Positions 1 to 5,237 are shown, counted from the first letter of the stretch. The stretch is DNA of 5,328 nt from an uncultured Streptococcus sp. (GCF_938020365.1 NZ_CALIIB010000124.1:1-5328); one strand, 5' to 3'. Made by a program: numbers and translations. The notes: generated by a model from the letters alone, not told the origin.

Positions 1-1
1 T

Positions 2-64
2 TCTATTTTAGAAGTACAATTTATTATAACAGAAAATGGTAATGAGAGAAAAGGAAATGCTTAA
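2..64 (+). CDS. C-terminal tail of an unidentified gene, partial
   Basis: The frame is open from the window edge to a TAA at 62-64 and reads SILEVQFIITENGNERKGNA. The composition is plausible for a hydrophilic protein end, but 20 codons are too few to assign a family. It is kept because the next short reading frames follow closely on the same strand, as in a compact operon. It could be chance; the rest of the gene, if real, lies before the window. Confidence 0.3.
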   Translation, partial: SILEVQFIITENGNERKGNA

Positions 65-68
65 ATAA

Positions 69-152
69 CTTCATGTGACGCGAATTGTCAAAACCTTGGA
101 GCACATTTACCTCATGTACCAACTCACAGGCGGAGTGTTTGATGATTGGTAA
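69..152 (+). pseudogene. Short coding remnant, C-terminal-like, unidentified
   Basis: Between the in-frame stops at 66-68 and 150-152 the frame reads LHVTRIVKTLEHIYLMYQLT and then GGVFDDW. This has an amphipathic, protein-like composition and ends 11 bases inside the next ORF, the kind of overlap seen between coupled genes. The only possible start is GTG at 75, with no ribosome binding site at proper distance, so it is more likely the surviving 3' end of a longer gene whose start was lost to a frameshift or stop. The family is not recognised. It could be a very small intact gene using the GTG. Confidence 0.35.
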
Positions 153-273
153 TAAAGAATGGGTGTTGAAACATTCAAGTTATTATCATACTGAGAAAGA
201 TGGAACAACAAAACGAGTTGAGTTCAATGCAACTAAGCAACCGGAAGAACTGAAGAATAAGATTATACAATAG
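142..273 (+). CDS. Hypothetical 43-aa protein
   Basis: An ATG at 142 follows a GGCGGAG-like ribosome binding site at about 129-135 and opens a 43-codon frame, MIGNKEWVLK to the C-terminal KNKIIQ. The longer frame starting with TTG at 85 is less likely because that codon has no good binding site and its first 19 codons overlap the 69-152 frame. The product is hydrophilic and lysine-rich, without membrane segment or signal peptide, and I do not recognise it. Its start overlaps the upstream stop by 11 bases, suggesting translational coupling. The stop at 271-273 abuts a strong terminator, so it would be the last gene of a rightward operon. It may be a C-terminal fragment of a larger ancestral gene. 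Confidence 0.4.
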   Translation: MIGNKEWVLKHSSYYHTEKDGTTKRVEFNATKQPEELKNKIIQ

Positions 274-302
274 AAAAAGCGAGCCTAAAACTCGCTTTTT
301 TT
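274..302. terminator. Bidirectional intrinsic terminator between convergent genes
   Basis: Perfect 10-bp stem AAAAAGCGAG (274-283) / CTCGCTTTTT (291-300) with a 7-base loop and extra T at 301-302. The A tract on the left gives a T tract on the minus strand, so it can end both the rightward transcript finishing at 273 and the leftward regulator finishing at 305. Confidence 0.9.
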
Positions 303-304
303 AT

Positions 305-814
305 TTAATCTAATAGCTCCTTATTTTCAATTAAGAGTTCTAGTGGAGATTTATCTCTTGCTTCAATAAAACCAGGTTCATATTGGGTATGAAGTGTTCT
401 TTTCTGAGAAGTTGGATCAATATACAACTCTTTTCCATCTTCTGTGTATAGTTGGTTGCCTCTTGTTAGGTAAAGTAAATCCTCTAAGTACTGTCCATCA
501 GTATGTAGGAAATGCTCGATGTATTTAACAGCTTTTAAGATTTCACTTACTTTATCAGAGTATTCATTCGATTCAAGAACACTCTTTTCTAACTCAATCT
601 CTTTACTCGTTCCAAAGAGTTGGGTTGGAGTTGCATTAAAATATTCTGCTATCTTATCCAAATTTGCAAAGGTAGGATAGCTTTTTTGTTTTTCGTAATC
701 AGAGATGGACTGTTTACCGATTCCTAAATCTTCAGCTAGTTGAGTTTGGCTTACCCCTTTTTCTATGCGTAGTCGTGCCAAATTGGGTCCAAAATTTTGA
801 ATAATAAAGGTCAT
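305..814 (-). CDS. XRE-family (Cro/CI-type HTH) transcriptional regulator
   Basis: A 169-residue cytoplasmic DNA-binding protein, probably the repressor of the element's rep operon. The N-terminal HTH_XRE domain spans about residues 8-67: helix pair around NLARLRIEKGVSQTQLAEDL, recognition helix around Q35-E41 (KQSISDYEK), and the usual closing LDKIAEYFNATPTQLFG. The remaining 100 residues are charged, not recognised, and lack the Ser/Lys protease signature of LexA/CI repressors or an ImmA-type metalloprotease motif, so induction by self-cleavage is not supported. The ATG at 812-814 is preceded by AGGAG (minus strand, 822-826) with a 7-base gap. The gene is divergent from rep and is transcribed through a 10-bp inverted repeat that it may bind itself. 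The assignment to XRE is firm; repression of rep is inferred from position. Confidence 0.93.
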   Translation of the reverse strand: MTFIIQNFGPNLARLRIEKGVSQTQLAEDLGIGKQSISDYEKQKSYPTFANLDKIAEYFNATPTQLFGTSKEIELEKSVLESNEYSDKVSEILKAVKYIEHFLHTDGQYLEDLLYLTRGNQLYTEDGKELYIDPTSQKRTLHTQYEPGFIEARDKSPLELLIENKELLD

Positions 815-842
815 GGGAAACTCCTATTTTTATTTTTAACTT

Positions 843-871
843 ATTTTATCACCTAAAAACTTACAAATCAA
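843..871 (-). promoter_or_regulatory. Predicted promoter of the XRE regulator
   Basis: Read on the minus strand: -35 TTGATT (866-871), 17-base spacer, -10 TAAAAT (843-848), giving a predicted start near 836, about 22 bases before the ATG. The -35 and spacer lie inside the 853-879 inverted repeat, so repressor binding there would block this promoter (autoregulation, inferred). Confidence 0.55.
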
Positions 872-879
872 GTTTTTAG
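853..879. promoter_or_regulatory. 10-bp perfect inverted repeat, candidate operator 1
   Basis: CTAAAAACTT (853-862) and AAGTTTTTAG (870-879) are perfect complements separated by 7 bases. The repeat overlaps the -35 and spacer of the regulator promoter and touches the -35 of the opposing rep promoter (880-885). It has no T tract in a useful place and lies in a promoter, so a protein site is more likely than a terminator. It shares the inner word AACTT/AAGTT with the repeat at 911-938. Confidence 0.6.
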
Positions 880-908
880 TTGACTTGCCCAAATATTTTT
901 TATAAAAT
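880..908 (+). promoter_or_regulatory. Predicted rep operon promoter
   Basis: TTGACT (880-885), 17-base spacer, TAAAAT (903-908), with a predicted start near 914-916. A near-consensus sigma-A type promoter, placed directly between two inverted repeats. Transcription would run through the structured leader before reaching rep at 1250, giving an untranslated leader of about 335 bases. Confidence 0.65.
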
Positions 909-910
909 AT

Positions 911-938
911 ATTTATAACTTAGAAATAAGTTATAAAT
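911..938. promoter_or_regulatory. 12-bp perfect inverted repeat, candidate operator 2
   Basis: ATTTATAACTTA (911-922) and TAAGTTATAAAT (927-938) are perfect complements around a 4-base spacer GAAA. It covers the predicted start point of the rep promoter, an ideal place for a roadblock repressor. XRE repressors are known to bind such palindromes. As RNA it would form only a weak AT-rich hairpin without a U tract, so it is unlikely to be a terminator. Confidence 0.65.
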
Positions 939-1020
939 GATAAAAAATAGTTCATAAGTTTAGGGACAGTGAGTGAGGAGGAAGTTGAGGACGAGACTAT
1001 GACTTATGACTATTCGAAGC

Positions 1021-1118
1021 CTTGGAGCTAGAAATTGTGTGGACAAGGACAAGGGACGAGCCTGACGGGAAGTCAGGCGAAGTCCTGCAGACTGCCGTCC
1101 AGACAATTTCTAGCCAAG
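1021..1118 (+). repeat. Long imperfect inverted repeat forming an extended hairpin
   Basis: Base to tip: CTTG (1021-1024) with CAAG (1115-1118); a two-base bulge; GCTAGAAATTGT (1027-1038) with ACAATTTCTAGC (1103-1114), 12 perfect pairs; one G-G mismatch; TGGAC (1040-1044) with GTCCA (1097-1101); an internal loop; GGAC (1054-1057) with GTCC (1082-1085); a GA/GAA internal loop; GCCTGAC (1060-1066) with GTCAGGC (1072-1078) closing a GGGAA loop. Over 30 pairs in a 98-base stretch is well beyond chance for unselected DNA. It may work as RNA, or as DNA when single-stranded. Confidence 0.85.
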
Positions 1119-1235
1119 CAAAAGCTGGCTATTCTAACAGCCAGCAAAAAGGGACACTTAGGGCAACGCCCAAAGAACGACGGAACGAGCAATCGTTGAT
1201 TTGACGGTGTTTCTGAAACCTAAAAAATCTAAAAG

Positions 1236-1243
1236 AAGGGGGG
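1236..1243 (+). promoter_or_regulatory. rep ribosome binding site (AAGGGGGG)
   Basis: A purine run ending 6 bases before the TTG at 1250. It fixes TTG 1250 as the likely start, with the in-frame TTG at 1253 as an alternative. The bases immediately after it, GACAATTT (1243-1250), repeat the word in the right arm of the long hairpin (1102-1109). Confidence 0.7.
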
Positions 1244-1249
1244 ACAATT

Positions 1250-2227
1250 TTGTTGGTTTCTATACAAGATTTAAGAAGTATTCAAGAACGATGTGATGTA
1301 GGAGAATTAGTACAGCGGTTAGATGTCAGTATTGATAGATTAACGGTTATCTGGGATACAGACATTGGTTCCCTAAGACAAATTTTTAAAAATCTGAAAC
1401 AGGCAATAAGTACAAGAGTTGATTCATTTGAAATACATGATAACGTACGAGATGATGTATTTACTTTAGCTAAAGATTTTAATGAGTATGATTCAATCAA
1501 TATTATATTTTTTCAATTATCCACTTATGGAAATGAACAATTGATTCGAATTGATTTCAATCCTAATACTTTAAAAGAATTTGATGGAATGAAAGTATGG
1601 AGGCAATTAATGTACTTTGCTAGATTGAATTCATTGACAGTACGTTTGTCTCGTTTTGATTTGGCATTTGACATTTTCAATAGGCCTGAAATCGTTAATT
1701 TGCAACATATTAAAGGTGGTGTTACACATAAGGTCTTCTATGGTAGAGGGGGTGAATTAGAGACGAAATATTGGGGTTCTAGCGGTAGTAATGTACAAGT
1801 TAGGTTATATGATAAGAATAAAGAAATCATTGCTCACAAGCGCGATGAGAAGCTAGATTTGGCTGTAAATCCGTTTTGGTGGAGACTGGAATTCCAACTT
1901 AGAACCAAAGCGATTGGTGAGGAGATGGTCCAAGATGTTATGAATCGACTTGATAATTTCGGATTTTATAAGCTAGAACATATTCGAGTGGAGCAAAGAG
2001 CATTTACAATTATCTTTCTCAACAATCCTGAACTGTTATCATTGGCTTTTCCAAATTTAAAATCAGACAGCATCAAAAAGAAAAAAACAAGAGTCCGCAA
2101 ACTATTGAGAGAAGAAACGAACCAATTTGCGGAAGAATTAAAAGAAGTATTAATACAGAATCTCCCTAAATTAAATGCAGAATTACAACTACTTGTAGGC
2201 GAGTTTCTGAATTTAGAAAATAAATAA
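1250..2227 (+). CDS. Rep_trans-family replication initiator / MobT-type relaxase
   Basis: A 325-residue protein of the rolling-circle initiator family (PF02486) found in streptococcal integrative elements, which nicks one strand at a cognate origin for element replication and, in MobT forms, transfer. Visible: an N-terminal segment (about 1-45, DLRSIQERCDVGELVQRLDV), then the catalytic region with RIDFNPNTL, the acidic motif SRFDLAFD (D137, D141), the YDKNKE motif with candidate nucleophile Y187, and WWRLEFQLR (E214). The C-terminal third is helical and charged, with a KKKKTR basic patch. No winged-helix or membrane segment is obvious. The reading frame is intact and near the usual family length. 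The start is TTG behind AAGGGGGG, so initiation may be deliberately weak. First gene of a three-gene operon, 11 bases before the next. Pfam assignment is from memory of the motifs; whether it supports replication, transfer or both cannot be told. Confidence 0.85.
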   Translation: MLVSIQDLRSIQERCDVGELVQRLDVSIDRLTVIWDTDIGSLRQIFKNLKQAISTRVDSFEIHDNVRDDVFTLAKDFNEYDSINIIFFQLSTYGNEQLIRIDFNPNTLKEFDGMKVWRQLMYFARLNSLTVRLSRFDLAFDIFNRPEIVNLQHIKGGVTHKVFYGRGGELETKYWGSSGSNVQVRLYDKNKEIIAHKRDEKLDLAVNPFWWRLEFQLRTKAIGEEMVQDVMNRLDNFGFYKLEHIRVEQRAFTIIFLNNPELLSLAFPNLKSDSIKKKKTRVRKLLREETNQFAEELKEVLIQNLPKLNAELQLLVGEFLNLENK

Positions 2228-2238
2228 GGAGGATAACT

Positions 2239-2427
2239 ATGGACAATAATTTAATTAGTAACAAAGAATTAATTGAAATGGGCTATCGCCCTCATACAGC
2301 AAATGATATCATTCATCAGGCAAGAGAATTACTTGTCTCACGAGGCTATACATTTTATAATCGCAAACGTTTGATGGTTGTTCCAAAAAGTGTTGTAAAT
2401 GAGATTCTAGGAACTGAGGTGGCGTAA
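2239..2427 (+). CDS. DUF3173 family excisionase-like small protein
   Basis: A 62-residue protein matching the DUF3173 pattern as I remember it: an N-terminal ISNKELIEMGYRPHTANDII helix-turn-helix-like part, then ARELLVSRGYTFYNRKRLMVVP and a C-terminal VNEILG. Such proteins sit immediately before tyrosine integrase genes in Firmicutes elements and are thought to act as directionality factors, bending attachment-site DNA to favour excision. Strong AAGGAGG (2226-2232) overlaps the rep stop codon, 6 bases before the ATG. The stop at 2425-2427 is one base from the integrase ATG, indicating tight coupling. The frame is intact although its partner integrase is broken, so the protein may now have no substrate reaction. 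The excisionase role is inferred from context. Confidence 0.8.
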   Translation: MDNNLISNKELIEMGYRPHTANDIIHQARELLVSRGYTFYNRKRLMVVPKSVVNEILGTEVA

Positions 2428-2428
2428 T

Positions 2429-3563
2429 ATGGCAAGTGTTCGTTATCGAAAGCGAGGAGATAGTAATTTATGGACCTATGAAATTCGTAGCGAAGGGAAA
2501 ACTGTTGTTCATAATAGCGGTTTTAAAACAAAAAAACTTGCAGAGTCAGAAGCTGAACCGATTCTGCAAGAACTTCGTTTAGGAAAAAGAATTTCTAGAG
2601 ATATTTCTCTTGTAGATCTGTATCAAGAATGGCTTGAACTAAAAATTCTACCGAGTAGTAGGTCGGAAGAGACAAAGAAAAAATATCTTCTCCGTAAAAA
2701 CACAATTGAAAGATTATTTGGAAATAAAAAAGTCACTCAAATTCGTGCGAGTGAATACCAAAGAATTATGAATAAGTATGGACAAACAGTTGGTAGAAAT
2801 TTTCTTGGTAGATTGAATACTGGGATTCATCAGAGCATCGCAATTGCAGACAAAGTTCTAATAGATGATTTTACACAACATGTCGAGTTATTTTCATCCA
2901 AAGAACAACAGATGACAGAAGAGAAATATTTACATACAGAAAAGGACTATCTGGATTTACTTTTAGCAGTAAAGAGAAAATTTGATTACCAACGTTCAAT
3001 TGTTCCTTATATTGTCTATTTTCTATTAAAAACAGGCATGAGGTTTGGAGAGTTAATAGCGTTAACTTGGAATGAAGTTGACTTTGACAGAGGACTGCTA
3101 AAAACATATAGGAGGTTTAATACCCTTTCTCATAAATTTGTCCCTCCAAAAAATAAAACGTCTATTCGGATGGTACCGATAGACGAAGAATGTATTAAGA
3201 TATTACAAGTCCTAAAAATTGAACAGGAGAAGGCTAATAAAGAGCTAGGAATCAAGAATAGGTATAAAATGATTTTTCAGCATTATGGATATATTCACTT
3301 GGTACCAGATATTGCAAGTGTCAATAAAGCTTTGAGTGTTCTCTTAAATGAGTTGAACATTTATCCAATTATCACGACAAAAGGCTAGCTCTCTATGCTC
3401 CAAAGATGTTGACCTTGGAGTTATCGCAAAAATTTTAGGGAATCGAGATATTTCAAGGTTAGTGGAAGTATAGGCTCATACTTTAGAGGAGAAAATTTTC
3501 AAATCAGAGATGTTCGCAAAGATTGCTCATAAAAAATGTGGGGCAAATGATGGGGCAGAATGA
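2429..3563 (+). pseudogene. int: Tyrosine integrase (phage/ICE type), inactivated
   Basis: The open part encodes 319 residues: an N-terminal arm-type DNA-binding domain (MASVRYRKRG to about 60), a core-binding domain (about 65-165) and the start of the catalytic domain with box I Arg (R205 in TGMRFGEL) and the hairpin lysine region (PPKNK, 239-243). It stops at TAG 3386-3388 after ITTKG, exactly where the family continues with an LRHT box. From 3384 the next frame resumes the family sequence, ASSLCSKDVDLGVIAKILGN then RDISRLVEV, an amber codon at 3471-3473, then AHTLEEK and on to TGA 3561-3563. Thus a deletion (about 17 bp if normal spacing applies) removed the His-x-x-Arg box. Asn replaces the box III His in LGNRD, and TAG stands at the Tyr nucleophile of the usual V-Y-A-H-T. 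Start: ATG 2429 behind GAGGTGG (2416-2422). Confidence 0.92.
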
Positions 3564-3579
3564 TTTCAGAGCAAGTAAA

Positions 3580-3604
3580 AAAGCCTACAGAATAGGCTTT
3601 CTTA
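3580..3604. terminator. Bidirectional terminator between integrase and tRNA-Lys
   Basis: AAAGCCTA (3580-3587) and TAGGCTTT (3593-3600) form a perfect 8-bp stem around CAGAA. On the plus strand the tail is only CTTTCTTA, while on the minus strand the A run 3577-3582 gives six T directly after the stem. It therefore fits best as the terminator of the leftward 6S/tRNA transcription unit, and may also end the integrase transcript. Confidence 0.85.
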
Positions 3605-3617
3605 GTCATACTTTCTA

Positions 3618-3690
3618 TGCCCCCTGCAGGGCTCGAACCTGCGACCCATAGATTAAGAGTCTACTGCTCTACCAACTGAGCTAAGGAGGC
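3618..3690 (-). tRNA. tRNA-Lys, anticodon CTT
   Basis: On the minus strand 73 bases fold as a full cloverleaf: acceptor GCCTCCT with AGGGGGC, D arm GCTC/GAGC, anticodon stem GTAGA/TCTAT around loop CTCTTAA (anticodon bases 3655-3657), T arm GCAGG-TTCGAGC-CCTGC, discriminator A. CCA is not encoded, as usual for many Firmicutes tRNAs. It decodes AAG. The gene is complete although a mobile element abuts its 3' end, as expected when the integration core restores the tRNA. It has no obvious promoter of its own: the 6S RNA closing stem ends 10 bases upstream. Confidence 0.97.
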
Positions 3691-3696
3691 AAGAGA

Positions 3697-3887
3697 AAAA
3701 GCTGTATTGGTGCCGGACCTTCACGATTTGTATTGAACCCGCGCAATTAAGCAGGTGGGCAACTCGCTCTAACTGAAGCTGCTTCCGCGTGACACGGCTT
3801 GCACGCTGTTAGAAGTCTTTTGTTTCCCTAATAATACAAAAAATAGTCGGTCAACACTTAAGTGTGAAGTCGTACACCACAGCGTTT
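3697..3887 (-). ncRNA. ssrS: 6S RNA
   Basis: 6S RNA mimics an open promoter and binds the housekeeping RNA polymerase holoenzyme. On the minus strand about 190 bases make one long rod: closing stem 3879-3883 with 3701-3705 and 3875-3878 with 3709-3712; CTTCAC/GTGAAG (3864-3869 with 3719-3724); TTTGTATT/AATACAAA (3833-3840 with 3727-3734) flanking the central bubble; upper stem CTAAC/GTTAG (3808-3812 with 3769-3773) and two apical hairpins (3802-3806 with 3787-3791, and 3775-3785). Length, rod shape, central bubble and a place next to rarA, as known for Firmicutes 6S RNAs, all fit. A T run (3696-3700) follows the closing stem, giving either a terminator or a processing junction before the tRNA. 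Ends are estimates to within a few bases. Confidence 0.85.
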
Positions 3888-3892
3888 CTATA

Positions 3893-3923
3893 ATTATAAT
3901 ACCATAAATTTTGAAAAATTCAA
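3893..3923 (-). promoter_or_regulatory. Predicted 6S RNA promoter
   Basis: On the minus strand TATAAT (3893-3898) is placed 7 or so bases before the expected 6S 5' end. The best -35 is TTGAAT (3918-3923), at a long 19-base spacing. An overlapping TATTAT (3896-3901) preceded by TGG would give a 16-base spacing with an extended -10. Either would serve; the -10 position is the firmer part. Confidence 0.6.
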
Positions 3924-3955
3924 GAGAAAAATGTGATTTTTTGCAAACGATGCCA

Positions 3956-5224
3956 TCATTTTTTTAAGTCATCGATCTTATTCTTGGTCAATCCAAGGGC
4001 TCGCTCGTATTTGCCATTTTCATTGGGAGTGAAATAATCGGCATCTTTTATCTTGTCAGGTAGATAGTCCTGCTTGACCCAATTGCCAGGATAGGAGTGA
4101 GGGTAGAGATAGTCCTTTGCATTGCCCAATTCCTTGCTGCCGGCATAGTGGCCGTCGCGTAAGTGGCGGGGAATAGGCAGGTTTCCATTCTTTCGTAAGT
4201 CAGCTAAGGCCTTGTCCATGGCCACATAGGCTGAATTGGACTTGGGAGATAGAGCCAGATCAATAACAATATTGGCAATGAGGATACGGGCTTCAGGAAA
4301 GCCGATCCGTTGGGCAGCTTCCAAAGCTGTAACGGTATGGACTTGTGCGTCAGGATTTGCCAGGCCAATATCCTCGTAAGCAATAACGGTCAAGCGTCGA
4401 GCTAGGCTAGGCAAGTCTCCTGCCTCAACGAGGCGAGCTGCGTAGTGGAGACTGGCATTGACATCGGAGCCACGGATGGACTTCTGCAGGGCAGAGAGGA
4501 CATCGTAATGGCCGTCCCCGTCCTTATCCATGGTGATATAGCTCTTTTGCAGGCTGTTTTCCATGACATCGAGCGTGATGTGACGGATGCCCTTGCTATC
4601 TTCTGGTGTAGAAAGCACGGCTAGATCCAGCGAATTATAGGCGGAGCGTAGGTCTCCGTTGGTAGAGATAGCAATGAAATCCAGAGCTTCATCGTCTAGC
4701 TCCACTGGGAAATCAAATCCTCGCTCCTTATCCGTCAAGGCTAGCTGAATGGCTGTCCGGATGTCGTCGTTGCTGAGGGGCTCAAGCTCAAATATCTGAA
4801 CCCGGCTGCGAATAGCGGGAGTGACAGAAAAGAAAGGATTTTCCGTCGTCGCCCCAATCATGATGACCAAACCGCTTTCTAATAGCGGCAGCAGGAAGTC
4901 TTGCTTGGTCTTGTCCAAGCGGTGAATTTCATCCAGCAGGAGTACCAGTCCACCGGAAAATTTCGCTTCTTCAGCGATTTCCTGCAGGCGCTTCTTGCTA
5001 TCTACGGTGGCGTTAAAGGTCCGAAAGGCAAACTTGGTTGTGCCGGCAATAGCTGAGGCGATGGAGGTTTTGCCGATGCCGGGTGGCCCGTAGAGAATCA
5101 TCGAGGACAGGCGGTTGGCTTCAACCATGCGGCGGATGATTTTCCTGGGTCCGACCAGATGCTGTTGGCCGATGATCTGATCAATGCTGGTCGGTCTCAT
5201 GCGTAGGGCGAGGTTTTCTGGCAT
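3956..5224 (-). CDS. rarA: Replication-associated recombination protein A (RarA/MgsA, AAA+ ATPase)
   Basis: A 422-residue cytoplasmic clamp-loader-like ATPase that acts at stalled replication forks and single-strand gaps. Motifs, numbered from the chosen start: Walker A GPPGIGKT (46-53), Walker B LLLDEIH (D98, E99), sensor 1 around ATTENP (125-130), Arg finger in AIRSR (about 137-141), sensor 2 in GDLRSAYNSLDLA. The C-terminal half carries the RarA oligomerisation region (GHYDVLSALQKSIRGSDVNA, ARLVEAGDLPSLARRL, AYEDIGLANPDA). Full length for the family. ATG 5222-5224 is chosen because it has AAAGGA 7 bases upstream and gives the typical MPENLALRMRP N-terminus; the TTG six codons earlier has neither. 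G+C is clearly higher than in the element. Downstream it is followed by 6S RNA on the same strand, with no clear terminator between 3924 and 3955. Confidence 0.97.
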   Translation of the reverse strand: MPENLALRMRPTSIDQIIGQQHLVGPRKIIRRMVEANRLSSMILYGPPGIGKTSIASAIAGTTKFAFRTFNATVDSKKRLQEIAEEAKFSGGLVLLLDEIHRLDKTKQDFLLPLLESGLVIMIGATTENPFFSVTPAIRSRVQIFELEPLSNDDIRTAIQLALTDKERGFDFPVELDDEALDFIAISTNGDLRSAYNSLDLAVLSTPEDSKGIRHITLDVMENSLQKSYITMDKDGDGHYDVLSALQKSIRGSDVNASLHYAARLVEAGDLPSLARRLTVIAYEDIGLANPDAQVHTVTALEAAQRIGFPEARILIANIVIDLALSPKSNSAYVAMDKALADLRKNGNLPIPRHLRDGHYAGSKELGNAKDYLYPHSYPGNWVKQDYLPDKIKDADYFTPNENGKYERALGLTKNKIDDLKK

Positions 5225-5231
5225 AAGATTT

Positions 5232-5237
5232 CCTTTC
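5232..5237 (-). promoter_or_regulatory. rarA ribosome binding site
   Basis: AAAGGA on the minus strand, 7 bases before ATG 5222-5224. It decides against the upstream TTG at 5240-5242, which lies before this site. Confidence 0.75.

Larger units (their letters stand above)
947..1245 (+). other. Structured gene-free leader upstream of rep: candidate origin or structured RNA
   Basis: About 300 bases without a convincing gene, markedly richer in G+C than the promoter DNA before it. Visible pairings in order: ATAG (947-950) plus TCATAAGT (952-959) with ACTTATGA (1002-1009) plus CTAT (1010-1013), one T bulged; the long hairpin 1021-1118; GCTGGCT (1124-1130) with AGCCAGC (1139-1145); CTT-A-GGGC (1157-1164) with GCCC-A-AAG (1168-1175); AACGA-GCAA-TCGTT (1184-1197), a GNRA-type loop; and a small GTTT/AAAC hairpin (1209-1219). 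Known: Rep_trans initiators and MobT relaxases nick at hairpin-bearing origins near their own gene. Inferred: a double-strand origin, oriT, or cis-acting RNA controlling rep. I do not recognise a named RNA family, and the choice among these is open. Confidence 0.55.
1..3617. mobile_element. Right-hand part of a degenerate integrative element (IME/ICE type)
   Basis: Seen: a leftward XRE regulator, then rightward Rep_trans initiator, DUF3173 protein and tyrosine integrase, ending beside the 3' end of a complete tRNA-Lys(CTT). Known: this order (regulator, Rep/relaxase, small excisionase-like protein, integrase next to a tRNA 3' end) is common in streptococcal integrative mobilizable and conjugative elements, and tRNA-Lys(CTT) is a reported insertion site in the genus. 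Inferred: the right boundary lies at or just inside the tRNA 3' end (3618-3650). The left boundary is outside the window, and no second copy of the tRNA 3' sequence is visible here. No coupling protein, type IV secretion or cargo gene is seen. The broken integrase implies the copy cannot excise by itself. Confidence 0.75.

Noticed and set aside
85..141. N-terminal extension of the small ORF from TTG at 85
   Set aside because: No binding site before the TTG, and the same bases read better in the overlapping 69-152 frame. ATG 142 has a proper binding site.
1083..1090. GTCCTGCAG resembling part of the tRNA-Lys T arm, considered as a second att copy
   Set aside because: Only a short CTGCAG-centred match, with no extended identity to the tRNA 3' end; it is explained by the hairpin pairing.
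1022..1204. 60-codon plus-strand reading frame through the hairpin region before rep
   Set aside because: It follows the inverted repeats base for base, has a biased composition rich in Arg, Gln, Thr and Ser, and has no ribosome binding site or recognisable fold. The structure explains the sequence better than coding.
1206..1226. GTTT/AAAC hairpin followed by an A run, considered as a terminator before rep
   Set aside because: The stem has only four AT-rich pairs and is followed by A rather than T on the plus strand, so it is not an intrinsic terminator for the rep transcript.
1282..1500. 72-codon minus-strand frame inside rep
   Set aside because: Shadow of the rep reading frame; Ser/Thr/Leu-rich, with no family resemblance.
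2871..3107. 78-codon minus-strand frame inside the integrase
   Set aside because: Shadow of a recognisable integrase core; no independent start signals or homology seen.
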